Positions 7,034 to 14,851 of a DNA stretch of 64,000 nucleotides are shown here, in pieces. Origin of the DNA: Chitinophagales bacterium (lineage in GTDB: Bacteria > Bacteroidota > Bacteroidia > Chitinophagales > LD1); assembly GCA_026129525.1 (NCBI GenBank), contig JAHCHW010000011.1, positions 62,001 to 126,000 on the forward strand, given 5' to 3'. A program made the translations under genes and the position numbers. Position 1 is the first letter of the stretch; the number at the start of each line of letters is the position of its first letter. The notes under the pieces are model-generated. The model was not told where the DNA came from. It worked only from the letters and a program-made list of their open reading frames with translations, and ran no database searches.

Positions 7034-9295
7034 ATGAAACAACTTCTCCTATTTCTTCTCCCTCTCCAACTTCTCGCTCAAACCAACTTTACCAAATACG
7101 TTGACCCGTTTATTGGCACAGGCGGACATGGGCATACTTTTCCCGGAGCTACAGTGCCGTTTGGTATGGTGCAGGTGAGTCCCGACACAAGATTGACCGG
7201 TTGGGACGGCTGCTCGGGTTATCATTATTCCGACAAAAAAATTTATGGATTCTCGCACACACATTTGAGCGGAACCGGTTGCAGCGATTATGGCGATGTA
7301 ATGTTGATGCCCACCGTAGGCAAAGTGCAACTCAGCAACAAAAAATATTCTTCCGATTTCAAAAAAGAAAATGAAAAAGCGAGTGCCGGTTATTATTCGG
7401 TTTACTTAGATAAACCGAAAGTGAAAGTTGAACTCACCGCCACTACACGCACCGGTTTGCACAAATACACTTTTCCGAATTCAACTACTGCAAATATTAT
7501 TCTTGACCTAACACACCGCGATAAAGTAAAAGATGGTGAAATCAATATCAGCAGTAACAACGAAATTACCGGTTATCGCATTAGCTCTGCCTGGGCCGGT
7601 AAGCAAATGCTCTATTTCGTTATTCAGTTTTCAAAACCGTTTAAAAATTTTGGAACTGCGAAAGCAAACGTATTAAATAAAGATTCAAAACATACACGCG
7701 GACATTTACTGAAATCGTTTGTGCAGTTTGAAACCGAAGAAGGTGAAGTGATTTATGCCCGTGTAGGAATTTCGGCAGTAAGCATTGAAGGGGCAAGAAA
7801 AAATTTAGCAGCCGAGCAACCCAACTTTGATTTTGAAAAAGTAAAAGCCGATGCAGAAAAAAAGTGGAACAAAGAACTCAGCAAAATTGAAGTGGAATCG
7901 GACAATGAAAATGATAAACGCATTTTTTATACAGCGTTGTATCACTGCATGATTGCACCGAATGTTTACCAAGATGTAGATGGCAAATACCGCGGGCGCG
8001 ATTTGCAAGTGCATGAAACCAAAGATTTTACTTACCACACCGTTTTCAGTTTGTGGGATACGTATCGCGCATTGCATCCGCTACTCACCATCATTGACCG
8101 CAAGCGCACTTCCGATTTTGTAAACACATTCACTACACAATATCAGCAAGGTGGATTGCTGCCTGTGTGGGAACTTTCTTCCAACGAAACTTTTTGCATG
8201 ATTGGTTACCACGCTTTGCCGGTAATAACCGATGCATATTTAAAAGGAGTTGAAGGCATTAACGCACAGCAGGCATTACAAGCCATGCGCCATAGTGCAG
8301 AGTCGAGCGAAAAGCGGTTGCGAAAAATGAATGTATCGCGCACGTTGGTAGTGTTTGCCTCATTATATAGATATAAAAAAGGTATGAACGGCTATTTTAA
8401 AAACGGCTACATCAAGCATAGCTTTATGAGCGGCTCGGTGGCTAAAACACTGGAGTTTGCGTATGACGATTGGTGCCTGGCGCAAATGGCAAAAGCTATG
8501 GACAGCACTGCGGTGTATGACACCTATATTAAGCGAGCTACAAATTACAGAAACGTTTATGACCCCTCTACCGGCTTTATGCGGGCTCGCACAAAAAAAG
8601 GGTTTGTAAAAAGTTTTGACCCCTTTAAAGCCAGCCACACTATTTATTGCGAGGCAAATGCCTGGCAATATTCCAGTTATGTGCCACAAGATATTTCAGG
8701 CTTAATTAAGTTAAGCGGTGGCAAGGAGCGTTATAGTCAATTTCTTGATTCGCTTTTCAATGCACCATCTAAACTAAAAGGAACGTTAGTGCAAGATATT
8801 TCGGGCTTAATAGGGCAGTATGCGCATGGTAACGAGCCAAGCCATCATGCGGCATACCTTTATGATTATACCGGTCAGCCCTGGAAAACACAGGCCATGA
8901 CACGCAGAATAATGAATGAACTTTACCAGAATCAACCCGAAGGGCTACCCGGCAATGAGGACTGCGGACAAATGAGTGCATGGTATGTTTTCAGTGCATT
9001 GGGTTTTTATCCGGTATGCCCGGGTAGCGACCATTATGCTATCGGCTCACCGCTTTTCAAAAAGGCAACCATTCATTTAGAAAACGGAAAGGAGTTTACT
9101 GTTGAGGCAGTGAACAACAGCAGCAAGAATGTTTACATCAGCAGCGCCAAACTCAATGGAGCGAATTACACCAAAAGTTATTTGTTGTATAATGATTTGA
9201 AAAACGGTGGCACACTTCAATTAGAAATGAGCAGCGAGCCAAACAAAAGCTGGGGAAGTGGTGAGGGTGATGTACCCGTAACAAAGTTAGAGTAA
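7034..9295 (+). CDS. GH92 family alpha-mannosidase, secreted
   Basis: The ATG at 7034 gives MKQLLLFLLPLQLLAQ, a good signal peptide; the earlier start at 6980 lies in the inverted repeat. The mature protein opens with YVDPFIGTGGHGHTFPGA, the classic GH92 N-terminus, then SGYHYSDKKIYGFSHTHLSGTGC. Other family segments are SLWDTYRALHPLLTI, GNEPSHHAAYLYDYTGQPWKTQ and GNEDCGQMSAWYVFSALGFYPVCPG, the last containing the catalytic-site Glu/Asp region. GH92 enzymes are calcium-dependent exo-alpha-mannosidases acting on N-glycans and mannans by inversion. At 753 residues it is full length. It probably feeds the upstream transporter; periplasmic location is inferred from the signal peptide. Confidence 0.95.
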   Translation: MKQLLLFLLPLQLLAQTNFTKYVDPFIGTGGHGHTFPGATVPFGMVQVSPDTRLTGWDGCSGYHYSDKKIYGFSHTHLSGTGCSDYGDVMLMPTVGKVQLSNKKYSSDFKKENEKASAGYYSVYLDKPKVKVELTATTRTGLHKYTFPNSTTANIILDLTHRDKVKDGEINISSNNEITGYRISSAWAGKQMLYFVIQFSKPFKNFGTAKANVLNKDSKHTRGHLLKSFVQFETEEGEVIYARVGISAVSIEGARKNLAAEQPNFDFEKVKADAEKKWNKELSKIEVESDNENDKRIFYTALYHCMIAPNVYQDVDGKYRGRDLQVHETKDFTYHTVFSLWDTYRALHPLLTIIDRKRTSDFVNTFTTQYQQGGLLPVWELSSNETFCMIGYHALPVITDAYLKGVEGINAQQALQAMRHSAESSEKRLRKMNVSRTLVVFASLYRYKKGMNGYFKNGYIKHSFMSGSVAKTLEFAYDDWCLAQMAKAMDSTAVYDTYIKRATNYRNVYDPSTGFMRARTKKGFVKSFDPFKASHTIYCEANAWQYSSYVPQDISGLIKLSGGKERYSQFLDSLFNAPSKLKGTLVQDISGLIGQYAHGNEPSHHAAYLYDYTGQPWKTQAMTRRIMNELYQNQPEGLPGNEDCGQMSAWYVFSALGFYPVCPGSDHYAIGSPLFKKATIHLENGKEFTVEAVNNSSKNVYISSAKLNGANYTKSYLLYNDLKNGGTLQLEMSSEPNKSWGSGEGDVPVTKLE

Positions 9296-9300
9296 CATAT

Positions 9301-9319
9301 GGTCTGACCTTGGTCAGAC
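9301..9319 (-). repeat. REP copy 5 (between GH92 and RAYT 2)
   Basis: On the minus strand GTCTGACC-AA-GGTCAGACC. It starts six bases after the mannosidase stop and ends two bases before the RAYT 2 stop, in a convergent gene junction where a hairpin could act on both transcripts. The usual GRGT flank is absent here. Confidence 0.93.
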
Positions 9320-9321
9320 TA

Positions 9322-9933
9322 CTACTTTCCTTCAAAAAACATTTCTTTCTCTTCAGAAGATATAATTTGTTGCCGATTAATAAAGGTCAAATCGTCTTTC
9401 TCCCAACCAAACAATTGAAATGTTAATTCGCGATTGCAAAGTGTTCCGTTTCTAAGCCCCGAATAATCCTGTGCGGAAGAGAACTCCCAATCGGTACTGC
9501 TTTCCACTAAACCGGATGTAACCGGATTTTGATGAATATAGAAGAAACATAGTTCGGCATAACTCAATACAGAATTGTTGGGAGCGCCTTCCACTAACTT
9601 TGCTTTCGTTTTTTGACGAAAAAGAGAACCAACCGCACCGTTCTTTTGATTCATTTCGTGAGCATAAATGCTTAACAACCTTCTGAACCCGTCAGACAAT
9701 TGTTGAATACTAATGACGCCCAATTTTTTCTCCAGAATACTCTTGTTGTTTGTATAAACCAGAAAATGAAAATGATTAGGCATGAGACAATAACCCAATG
9801 TTTCGCAATTTCCGGCTACCAGTTCACGATACTTTTTCAAAAAGAGCAGATAATCGTCTCTGTCAAAAAAAATGTTTTGGCGGTTGTTGCCTTGGTTGTA
9901 AATGTGGTAGATATTATCTGTTACCAGTTTCAT
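9322..9933 (-). CDS. REP-associated tyrosine transposase (RAYT), copy 2
   Basis: Starting at ATG 9933 (MKLVTDNIYHIYNQG), which lines up with RAYT 1, the product is 203 residues. By eye it is roughly two-thirds identical to RAYT 1 and keeps the HUH motif (MPNHFHF, His54/His56), SLFRQKT and the catalytic Tyr132 in FFYIHQNPV. An alternative ATG at 9954 would add seven residues and overlap the MpaB-like stop. Inverted REPs flank it (9301-9319 and 9963-9982) in the same relative orientation as at RAYT 1. Two diverged transposases sharing one REP family is unusual because RAYTs are normally single copy. It appears intact. Confidence 0.93.
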   Translation of the reverse strand: MKLVTDNIYHIYNQGNNRQNIFFDRDDYLLFLKKYRELVAGNCETLGYCLMPNHFHFLVYTNNKSILEKKLGVISIQQLSDGFRRLLSIYAHEMNQKNGAVGSLFRQKTKAKLVEGAPNNSVLSYAELCFFYIHQNPVTSGLVESSTDWEFSSAQDYSGLRNGTLCNRELTFQLFGWEKDDLTFINRQQIISSEEKEMFFEGK

Positions 9934-9950
9934 CGTTAATGGTAAATTTC

Positions 9951-10838
9951 TCATCCCTGTTTAGTCTGACCAAGGTCAGACTGGGTTGTCCCCACCTTCC
10001 TTATATGATACCCTTCATAATCCTCTTTAAACGTATCCACAATACTTCTCTCATCGGGGTCGGGGAGTAATTGCACCCACACCATCAGGTAAAACCACAA
10101 ATACCAACGAACAGAAAGTGTGAGTAATGCAGGTGGCTTAGGCAACCGAAAAGTATTGAGGAGCCAATCATCGAACAAGGCAAAGTAAACACTGCGCCCC
10201 CATTGTTTCATCCACTTCGGATACCAGCGAGTAGCAAATTCATCGGCCAAACTTTCTACTACTTGTCTTCCTGCTTCGGTGTAAGCAAAATTTTCTTTTT
10301 CGAATGTTTCATAAAAGCTCATTGCCTTGTGCTCATCAGCCGGAAAATTGTGTATGTGCAACATGCCGCCAATCATCTTCCAAAAAAGAAAAACTGCGCG
10401 TGTTTCTTTTTCGTTGAATAAATTTCTACCCGTCAAAAATTTACTCATGCGGATAGGTTCACACATTAAGGTAGCAAGTGTGTAGAGGTTCTGCTCGTTG
10501 GTAATAGGAAAGTGCGCGTGAATGCGGTTGAGTTGTTCGGCTATCTTTTTCCCCTCCTCGCTATTGCCGTGTTTGAAAAATTCTCCGAAAAACAAAAGTG
10601 TGTCGTTGTTGCGCTTGCGGGCATTGGTGATTATTCCGCCTTTGCCTCCGCGATACAGCACTTCGGCAATTGATGGCACAGCCGCCTGCCGTGCAAATGC
10701 TACCGAAAAAAGCGAGTGCGTAAAAATGGGTGTAGCATAGCGCACTTCAAACGCCAGGTGATTGATTTCCTGAAAATCGGTTTCGGTATTTAACTGCGCT
10801 ATACGCTTGCGTGCCCAATAAGGATTGGTGATTTTCAT
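9951..10838 (-). CDS. DUF2236 / MpaB-like oxygenase family protein
   Basis: The 295-residue protein resembles the DUF2236 family of MpaB/rubber-oxygenase-like haem proteins: ITNPYWARKRIAQL at the start, TPIFTHSLFSVAF, a mid-protein helix with LMCEPIRMSKFL, and a hydrophobic C-terminal helix around WYLWFYLMVWVQLL. These proteins are helical and often membrane-associated; chemistry in bacteria is mostly uncharacterised. The last residues (SDLGQTKQG) come from REP copy 6, so an older stop was probably replaced by readthrough of the repeat. It lies downstream of the SDR gene with a REP doublet between them. A role in the aromatic catabolic cluster is only positional. Confidence 0.72.
   Translation of the reverse strand: MKITNPYWARKRIAQLNTETDFQEINHLAFEVRYATPIFTHSLFSVAFARQAAVPSIAEVLYRGGKGGIITNARKRNNDTLLFFGEFFKHGNSEEGKKIAEQLNRIHAHFPITNEQNLYTLATLMCEPIRMSKFLTGRNLFNEKETRAVFLFWKMIGGMLHIHNFPADEHKAMSFYETFEKENFAYTEAGRQVVESLADEFATRWYPKWMKQWGRSVYFALFDDWLLNTFRLPKPPALLTLSVRWYLWFYLMVWVQLLPDPDERSIVDTFKEDYEGYHIRKVGTTQSDLGQTKQG
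9963..9982 (+). repeat. REP copy 6 (3' end of MpaB-like gene, upstream of RAYT 2)
   Basis: AGTCTGACC-AA-GGTCAGACT followed by GGGTT. The outermost pair is A-T instead of the usual G-C, a matched double change that keeps the 9-bp arms complementary. It encodes S-D-L-G-Q-T near the C-terminus of the MpaB-like protein. Confidence 0.93.
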
Positions 10839-10850
10839 TTTTATGCACTT

Positions 10851-10869
10851 GGTCTGACCTTGGTCAGAC
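10851..10869 (-). repeat. REP copy 7 (left half of REPIN-like doublet)
   Basis: On the minus strand GTCTGACC-AA-GGTCAGACC followed by AAGT. It lies 12 bases upstream of the MpaB-like start and faces copy 8 in inverted orientation across 33 bases. Confidence 0.93.
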
Positions 10870-10902
10870 GGTATTTACAAACGTTCTACCCTCGCGATTT
10901 TT

Positions 10903-10921
10903 GTCTGACCAAGGTCAGACC
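10903..10921 (+). repeat. REP copy 8 (right half of REPIN-like doublet)
   Basis: GTCTGACC-AA-GGTCAGACC followed by GGGTT on the plus strand, ending three bases before the SDR stop codon (10925-10927). Confidence 0.93.
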
Positions 10922-10924
10922 GGG

Positions 10925-11722
10925 TTACAAACTACCCGTCCTTCCTCCATCTACCGGCACATTTATTCCGTTGATGTACGAAGCTGCAGGCGAAGCCAAA
11001 AATGCCACGGCAGCCGCAACCTCTTCGGGCTTTGCAAAACGTTTCATCGGAATTTCGCGGAGCATTTCTTCTTTTACCAGATCTTCTGTCCAGCCGGTTT
11101 TATCCATTTTGCTGCCAATGATTGCTTTCAGTCTTTCAGTTTCGGTAGCTCCGGGCAGCACGTTGTTAACGGTTATTCCAAACGCGCCTAACTCATTCGC
11201 CATTGTTTTGCTCCAGTTGGCAACAGCAGCGCGAATGGTGTTGCTCACACCTAAGTTCGGCAACGGTTGTTTTACGGAAGTGGAAATGATGTTGATGATT
11301 CTACCGTAGCCATCGTTTTTCATTCCCTCGGCAAACATTTTTGTAAGCAAATGATTGTTGAGCAAGTGTGCTTCGAACGCTGCCAGAAAATCCTTCTCCT
11401 CGGCATCCGTTATTTTTCCCGATGCAGGACCACCGGTGTTGTTCACCAATATATGATACGTTTTGTTGGTCTTCTTCAAGTGTTTGCTCACTGCTCCTTT
11501 CACCCGCTCGTGATTCGCAAAATCAACTGCTAGAAAATCGTGCTTCTGCTCACCGTTGCCAATAAAACTGAGATCAATCATTCCCTGCACCAAAGCGGCT
11601 TCATCGCGCCCTACCAGCGTTACATTGGCGCCAAGTTTTGCCAATTCAATGGCTACTGCTTTCCCTATTCCTTTGCTGCTTCCGCCCACAAAAGCATTCT
11701 TACCCTTTAAATCAAGATTCAT
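10925..11722 (-). CDS. SDR family oxidoreductase, atypical active site
   Basis: The 265-residue protein is a Rossmann short-chain dehydrogenase/reductase: GGSSKGIGKA binds the dinucleotide phosphates (about residues 13-22), VDFANH follows strand 4, NNTGGP replaces the usual NNAG, and the end PVDGG is typical. The catalytic region reads IISTSVKQPLPNLGVSNTIRAAVANWSK: in place of Y-x-x-x-K it shows S-N-x-x-R, a pattern of a divergent SDR subgroup often labelled 3-oxoacyl reductase. Chemistry is therefore uncertain. It is divergent from the 3-hydroxyanthranilate dioxygenase across 56 bases, and the MpaB-like gene follows, so membership of the catabolic cluster is likely. Substrate unknown. Confidence 0.85.
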   Translation of the reverse strand: MNLDLKGKNAFVGGSSKGIGKAVAIELAKLGANVTLVGRDEAALVQGMIDLSFIGNGEQKHDFLAVDFANHERVKGAVSKHLKKTNKTYHILVNNTGGPASGKITDAEEKDFLAAFEAHLLNNHLLTKMFAEGMKNDGYGRIINIISTSVKQPLPNLGVSNTIRAAVANWSKTMANELGAFGITVNNVLPGATETERLKAIIGSKMDKTGWTEDLVKEEMLREIPMKRFAKPEEVAAAVAFLASPAASYINGINVPVDGGRTGSL

Positions 11723-11778
11723 TTTTACTTTTATTTCCGCAATCTAAACTCTAAAATCCAAATCTAAAATACTCTCGC

Positions 11779-12294
11779 ATGGCAATTACCCGACCTTTTA
11801 ATTTTAAGCAATGGATTGATGAACACCGCCACCTGCTGAAACCACCGGTTATGAACCAGGTAGTTTACAAAGGCAACGATGATTTTATAATTATGGTGGT
11901 GGGCGGCCCCAACAAGAGAAAAGATTTTCACTACAACGAAACCGAAGAATTTTTTTACCAACTGGAAGGCGATATGCTTTTGAAGATTGTGGAAAACGGA
12001 AAGGTGGTGGACATCCCTATTAAAGAAGGAGAAATTTTTTTGTTGCCTGCCGGCACTCCGCATTCGCCCCGCAGATTTGAAAACACCGTTGGCTTGGTGG
12101 TAGAAGTTACCCGCCCCAAAGGCGTGCAGGACGGCTTTCAGTGGTATTGCGAAAACTGCGGCAACAAATTGTACGAAGAAAAAATGCGCGTGGACGACAT
12201 TGTGAAAGACCTGCCGGGAGTGATGGAAAAATTTTATGCCAGCGAAGAACTGAGAACGTGTAAAAAGTGTGGCAGTGTGTTAGAAAAACCATGA
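11779..12294 (+). CDS. nbaC: 3-hydroxyanthranilate 3,4-dioxygenase
   Basis: This 171-residue cupin opens the ring of 3-hydroxyanthranilate with O2 to give 2-amino-3-carboxymuconate semialdehyde in the kynurenine pathway. All iron ligands are at the expected positions: His51, Glu57 and His95; Arg47 and Arg99 sit where substrate-binding arginines are known in the bacterial enzyme. The C-terminal rubredoxin-like metal site is intact (Cys124/Cys127 and Cys161/Cys164), as in bacterial enzymes. Length is normal. The promoter must lie in the 56 bases shared with the divergent SDR gene. Its stop overlaps the next start (ATGA). The equivalent symbol haao is used in animals. No ACMS decarboxylase is seen in this window. 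Confidence 0.96.
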   Translation: MAITRPFNFKQWIDEHRHLLKPPVMNQVVYKGNDDFIIMVVGGPNKRKDFHYNETEEFFYQLEGDMLLKIVENGKVVDIPIKEGEIFLLPAGTPHSPRRFENTVGLVVEVTRPKGVQDGFQWYCENCGNKLYEEKMRVDDIVKDLPGVMEKFYASEELRTCKKCGSVLEKP

Positions 12295-13199
12295 AAAAAT
12301 TCGGAATAAATCTTTATGTTTTATTGATCGTAATATGCCTTTGCACAGGTTTAAGGGCACAAACATATAGTTACCTCAACTACCCTGATACCGGAATGCG
12401 CTGGCACGGTTACCGGCTTTTTTGCGTTCACGGTTTTTCAACCGCATATCCATTTATGAATTACATTAAAGAAGATACACTGATAGATGGACTCAAATAT
12501 TATTACGTAAGCCAAACTTTGAATACGCCTTCTTTTATAGGTTATGTAAGACAAGATTCCGCAAAAATATTGCATTGCTTATACAGAGATTCGGGATTCA
12601 ATTGGCAAGAAGCTCCGTTCTGCGATTTCAGTTTGAATGTTGGCGATTCATTAGTCAGCAATCAATACACCTTTTATGTTAATTTGGTAGATACACCTAT
12701 CTACAATGGAATACCGAGAAAAACGTTGCATGTTACTTGCAGTGTAGAAACCATGGGAGTATATTCAATTAAAAATGATATATGGATTGATGGCATTGGA
12801 AGCACCTTAAACCCTATGGGAATTTACGGACTAACGTCCTCAGTGCCTTATTGCGGCTATAAGATGTGCCGAATAGAAACAGATGACTTTGTGTTTTTTG
12901 AGAATCCCGACCAGTCAAGATGCACATACCCTAATAAAGTGAATACTCCCTCCCTTGTTGTATGTAACATTTTTCCGAACCCGGTTGGGGCGTTTATTGT
13001 AGTAAATACACCCGAAAACAAAGATGAATTAGCCTTTCAGATTTACAACATTACAGGGAAGTTGATGTTTGAATTAGTTAAGCAACCACCTTCATACCAA
13101 TATAACTTGGCAATTTCAGCCTTATCTAGTGGAATGTATTTTCTTAAAGTGTCCGCTTCCTCAGGGGAATCGAGTACCCTTCGATTTGTGAAAGATTAG
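12291..13199 (+). CDS. secreted protein with T9SS C-terminal sorting domain
   Basis: From ATG 12291 (MKKFGINLYVLLIVICLCTG, ending in LRAQ) the protein has a signal peptide and 302 residues. The central part, about residues 25-210, is of no family that I recognise; it contains several Cys and many aromatic residues. The last 80 residues begin with VCNIFPNPVG and end in SSGMYFLKV and TLRFVKD, a type A T9SS sorting domain, so it should be exported across the outer membrane and attached or released. Its ATG overlaps the dioxygenase TGA by four bases, an odd coupling between a cytosolic enzyme and a surface protein. Confidence 0.85.
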   Translation: MKKFGINLYVLLIVICLCTGLRAQTYSYLNYPDTGMRWHGYRLFCVHGFSTAYPFMNYIKEDTLIDGLKYYYVSQTLNTPSFIGYVRQDSAKILHCLYRDSGFNWQEAPFCDFSLNVGDSLVSNQYTFYVNLVDTPIYNGIPRKTLHVTCSVETMGVYSIKNDIWIDGIGSTLNPMGIYGLTSSVPYCGYKMCRIETDDFVFFENPDQSRCTYPNKVNTPSLVVCNIFPNPVGAFIVVNTPENKDELAFQIYNITGKLMFELVKQPPSYQYNLAISALSSGMYFLKVSASSGESSTLRFVKD

Positions 13200-13223
13200 C
13201 CTGCAGTTTTTATAGAAAACTTT

Positions 13224-14750
13224 CTATATCAGACTCTCCCCTGTCATTTCATCGGGCTTTTCTATTTCCATTAATTTTAAAATAGTTGGAGCCAAATCAG
13301 CCAGTTTACCTTTTTTAAGCTGATGAGTAAGATTGTTGCCAACCAAAAACAAGGGCACCGGGTTTTTGGTATGTGCGGTGTTGGGCGAGCCGTCCTCGTT
13401 AATCATGTAATCGGCATTGCCGTGGTCGGCAGTAATCAGCAGGATATAATCGTATTTTAAAGCTGTTTCTACCACTCGCTGCACACAACCATCTATGGTT
13501 TCGCAGGCTTTTATTGCTGCGCTGAATACCCCCGTATGCCCCACCATATCGGGGTTGGCAAAATTGAGGCATACAAAATCGGGCTGATTGGCTTCTATTT
13601 CTTCCACAATCTTTTGGGTAACCTCCGGTGCGCTCATTTCAGGTTGCAAATCGTACGTAGCCACTTTAGGTGATGGTACCAAAATTCTTTTCTCTCCCTC
13701 AAAAGTTGCTTCGCGACCACCGCTGAAAAAGAAAGTTACGTGCGGATATTTTTCCGTTTCCGCAATACGCACTTGTGTTAAACCTTGCTTTGCTATTACC
13801 TCGCCAAGTGTATTCGCCACTTTATCGTTATCGAAAATCACTTTCACATTCTTGAAAGTATCATCGTAGTTGGTCATGGTAACGTAATACAAGGGGATGG
13901 TTTGCATGCCATGCTCCGGCATATCTTTCTGCGTTAGCACGGTAGTTATTTCGCGGCAGCGGTCGGTTCGAAAGTTAAAGCAGATAACCGCATCGCCTTC
14001 CTTTATAGTTGCAATAGCTTCTCCCCTATTGTTTGTTCTTACAATCGGTTTTACAAACTCATCGGTTACACCATTTGCGTAACTCTCAGCAACAGCGCCC
14101 ACTGCATCTGTTGTTTTGTTTCCTTCTCCCTTTACCAATAAATCATACGCTAACTTTACGCGTTCCCAGCGCTTATCTCTGTCCATGGCATAATACCTGC
14201 CGCAAACAGTGGCAAGCCTGCCTGCCGAATGCGTCAAATATTCTTCCAGCTCTTTTAAAAAACCAAGCCCGCTTTTGGGGTCGCAATCTCTGCCATCGGT
14301 AAATGCATGAACAAAAACTTGCTCACTGTTCAGCCCAAAATCTTTTGCATAATCGCAAAGTGCTTTTACGTGGTTTATATGCGAATGCACTCCGCCATCG
14401 GAAACTAAGCCTATAAGATGAAGCGGCTTATTTTTAGCAAGGCAATAAGCAAATGTATCGGTTAGTGTTTTATTCGCTTTCAGTTCTCCGGTTTGTATGG
14501 CAACATTTACCCGCAACAGTTCCTGATAAACCACACGCCCTGCACCAATATTTAAGTGCCCTACTTCCGAGTTGCCCATTTGCCCCATTGGCAAGCCCAC
14601 AAACTCACTATGCGTAACTAACTCTGAATTAGGGTAGTTACGATACAAACTGTCAATAAAAGGGGTGTTTGCCTTGGCAATGGCGCTTACTTCGGGGTTA
14701 GTGCCCTTTCCCCATCCATCCATTATAATGAGGATAACTTTCTTTCGCAT
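13224..14750 (-). CDS. gpmI: 2,3-bisphosphoglycerate-independent phosphoglycerate mutase
   Basis: This enzyme interconverts 3- and 2-phosphoglycerate in glycolysis using two Mn ions and a phosphoserine intermediate. The N-terminal VILIIMDGWG supplies the first metal ligand (Asp), and MGQMGNSEVGHLNIGAGR contains the catalytic Ser. TDGRDCDP, NFRTDRCRE and LITADHGNAD follow as expected for the family. From ATG 14750 it is 508 residues, the usual length; the longer frame would need a TTG start. An 8-bp AT-rich inverted repeat (13211-13228) overlaps the stop at a convergent junction. A TAnnTTTG-like -10 equivalent (TAACTTTG) lies just upstream of the ATG on the minus strand. Confidence 0.97.
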   Translation of the reverse strand: MRKKVILIIMDGWGKGTNPEVSAIAKANTPFIDSLYRNYPNSELVTHSEFVGLPMGQMGNSEVGHLNIGAGRVVYQELLRVNVAIQTGELKANKTLTDTFAYCLAKNKPLHLIGLVSDGGVHSHINHVKALCDYAKDFGLNSEQVFVHAFTDGRDCDPKSGLGFLKELEEYLTHSAGRLATVCGRYYAMDRDKRWERVKLAYDLLVKGEGNKTTDAVGAVAESYANGVTDEFVKPIVRTNNRGEAIATIKEGDAVICFNFRTDRCREITTVLTQKDMPEHGMQTIPLYYVTMTNYDDTFKNVKVIFDNDKVANTLGEVIAKQGLTQVRIAETEKYPHVTFFFSGGREATFEGEKRILVPSPKVATYDLQPEMSAPEVTQKIVEEIEANQPDFVCLNFANPDMVGHTGVFSAAIKACETIDGCVQRVVETALKYDYILLITADHGNADYMINEDGSPNTAHTKNPVPLFLVGNNLTHQLKKGKLADLAPTILKLMEIEKPDEMTGESLI

Positions 14751-14851
14751 GGAGCGCAAAGTTATTCTACTTTCTTACTTTCACATGGGCATACTTGTAT
14801 GATTATTGGCATAGTATTAGCGCTTTAATCCGCAACCAACTAACAAAAGCA

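Larger units (their letters stand above)
10851..10921. repeat. REPIN-like inverted REP doublet
   Basis: Copies 7 and 8 form an inverted pair with a 33-base spacer (10870-10902), the arrangement called a REPIN in proteobacterial REP/RAYT systems. A single strand could form two small hairpins or one long stem. It fills the 86-base gap between the SDR stop (10925) and the MpaB-like start (10838) and may affect expression within this operon. Confidence 0.85.

Noticed and set aside
13211..13228. 8-bp inverted repeat (TATAGAAA/TTTCTATA) at the gpmI end as a terminator
   Set aside because: Entirely AT-rich stem with a two-base centre, and it overlaps the stop codon; too weak to call.
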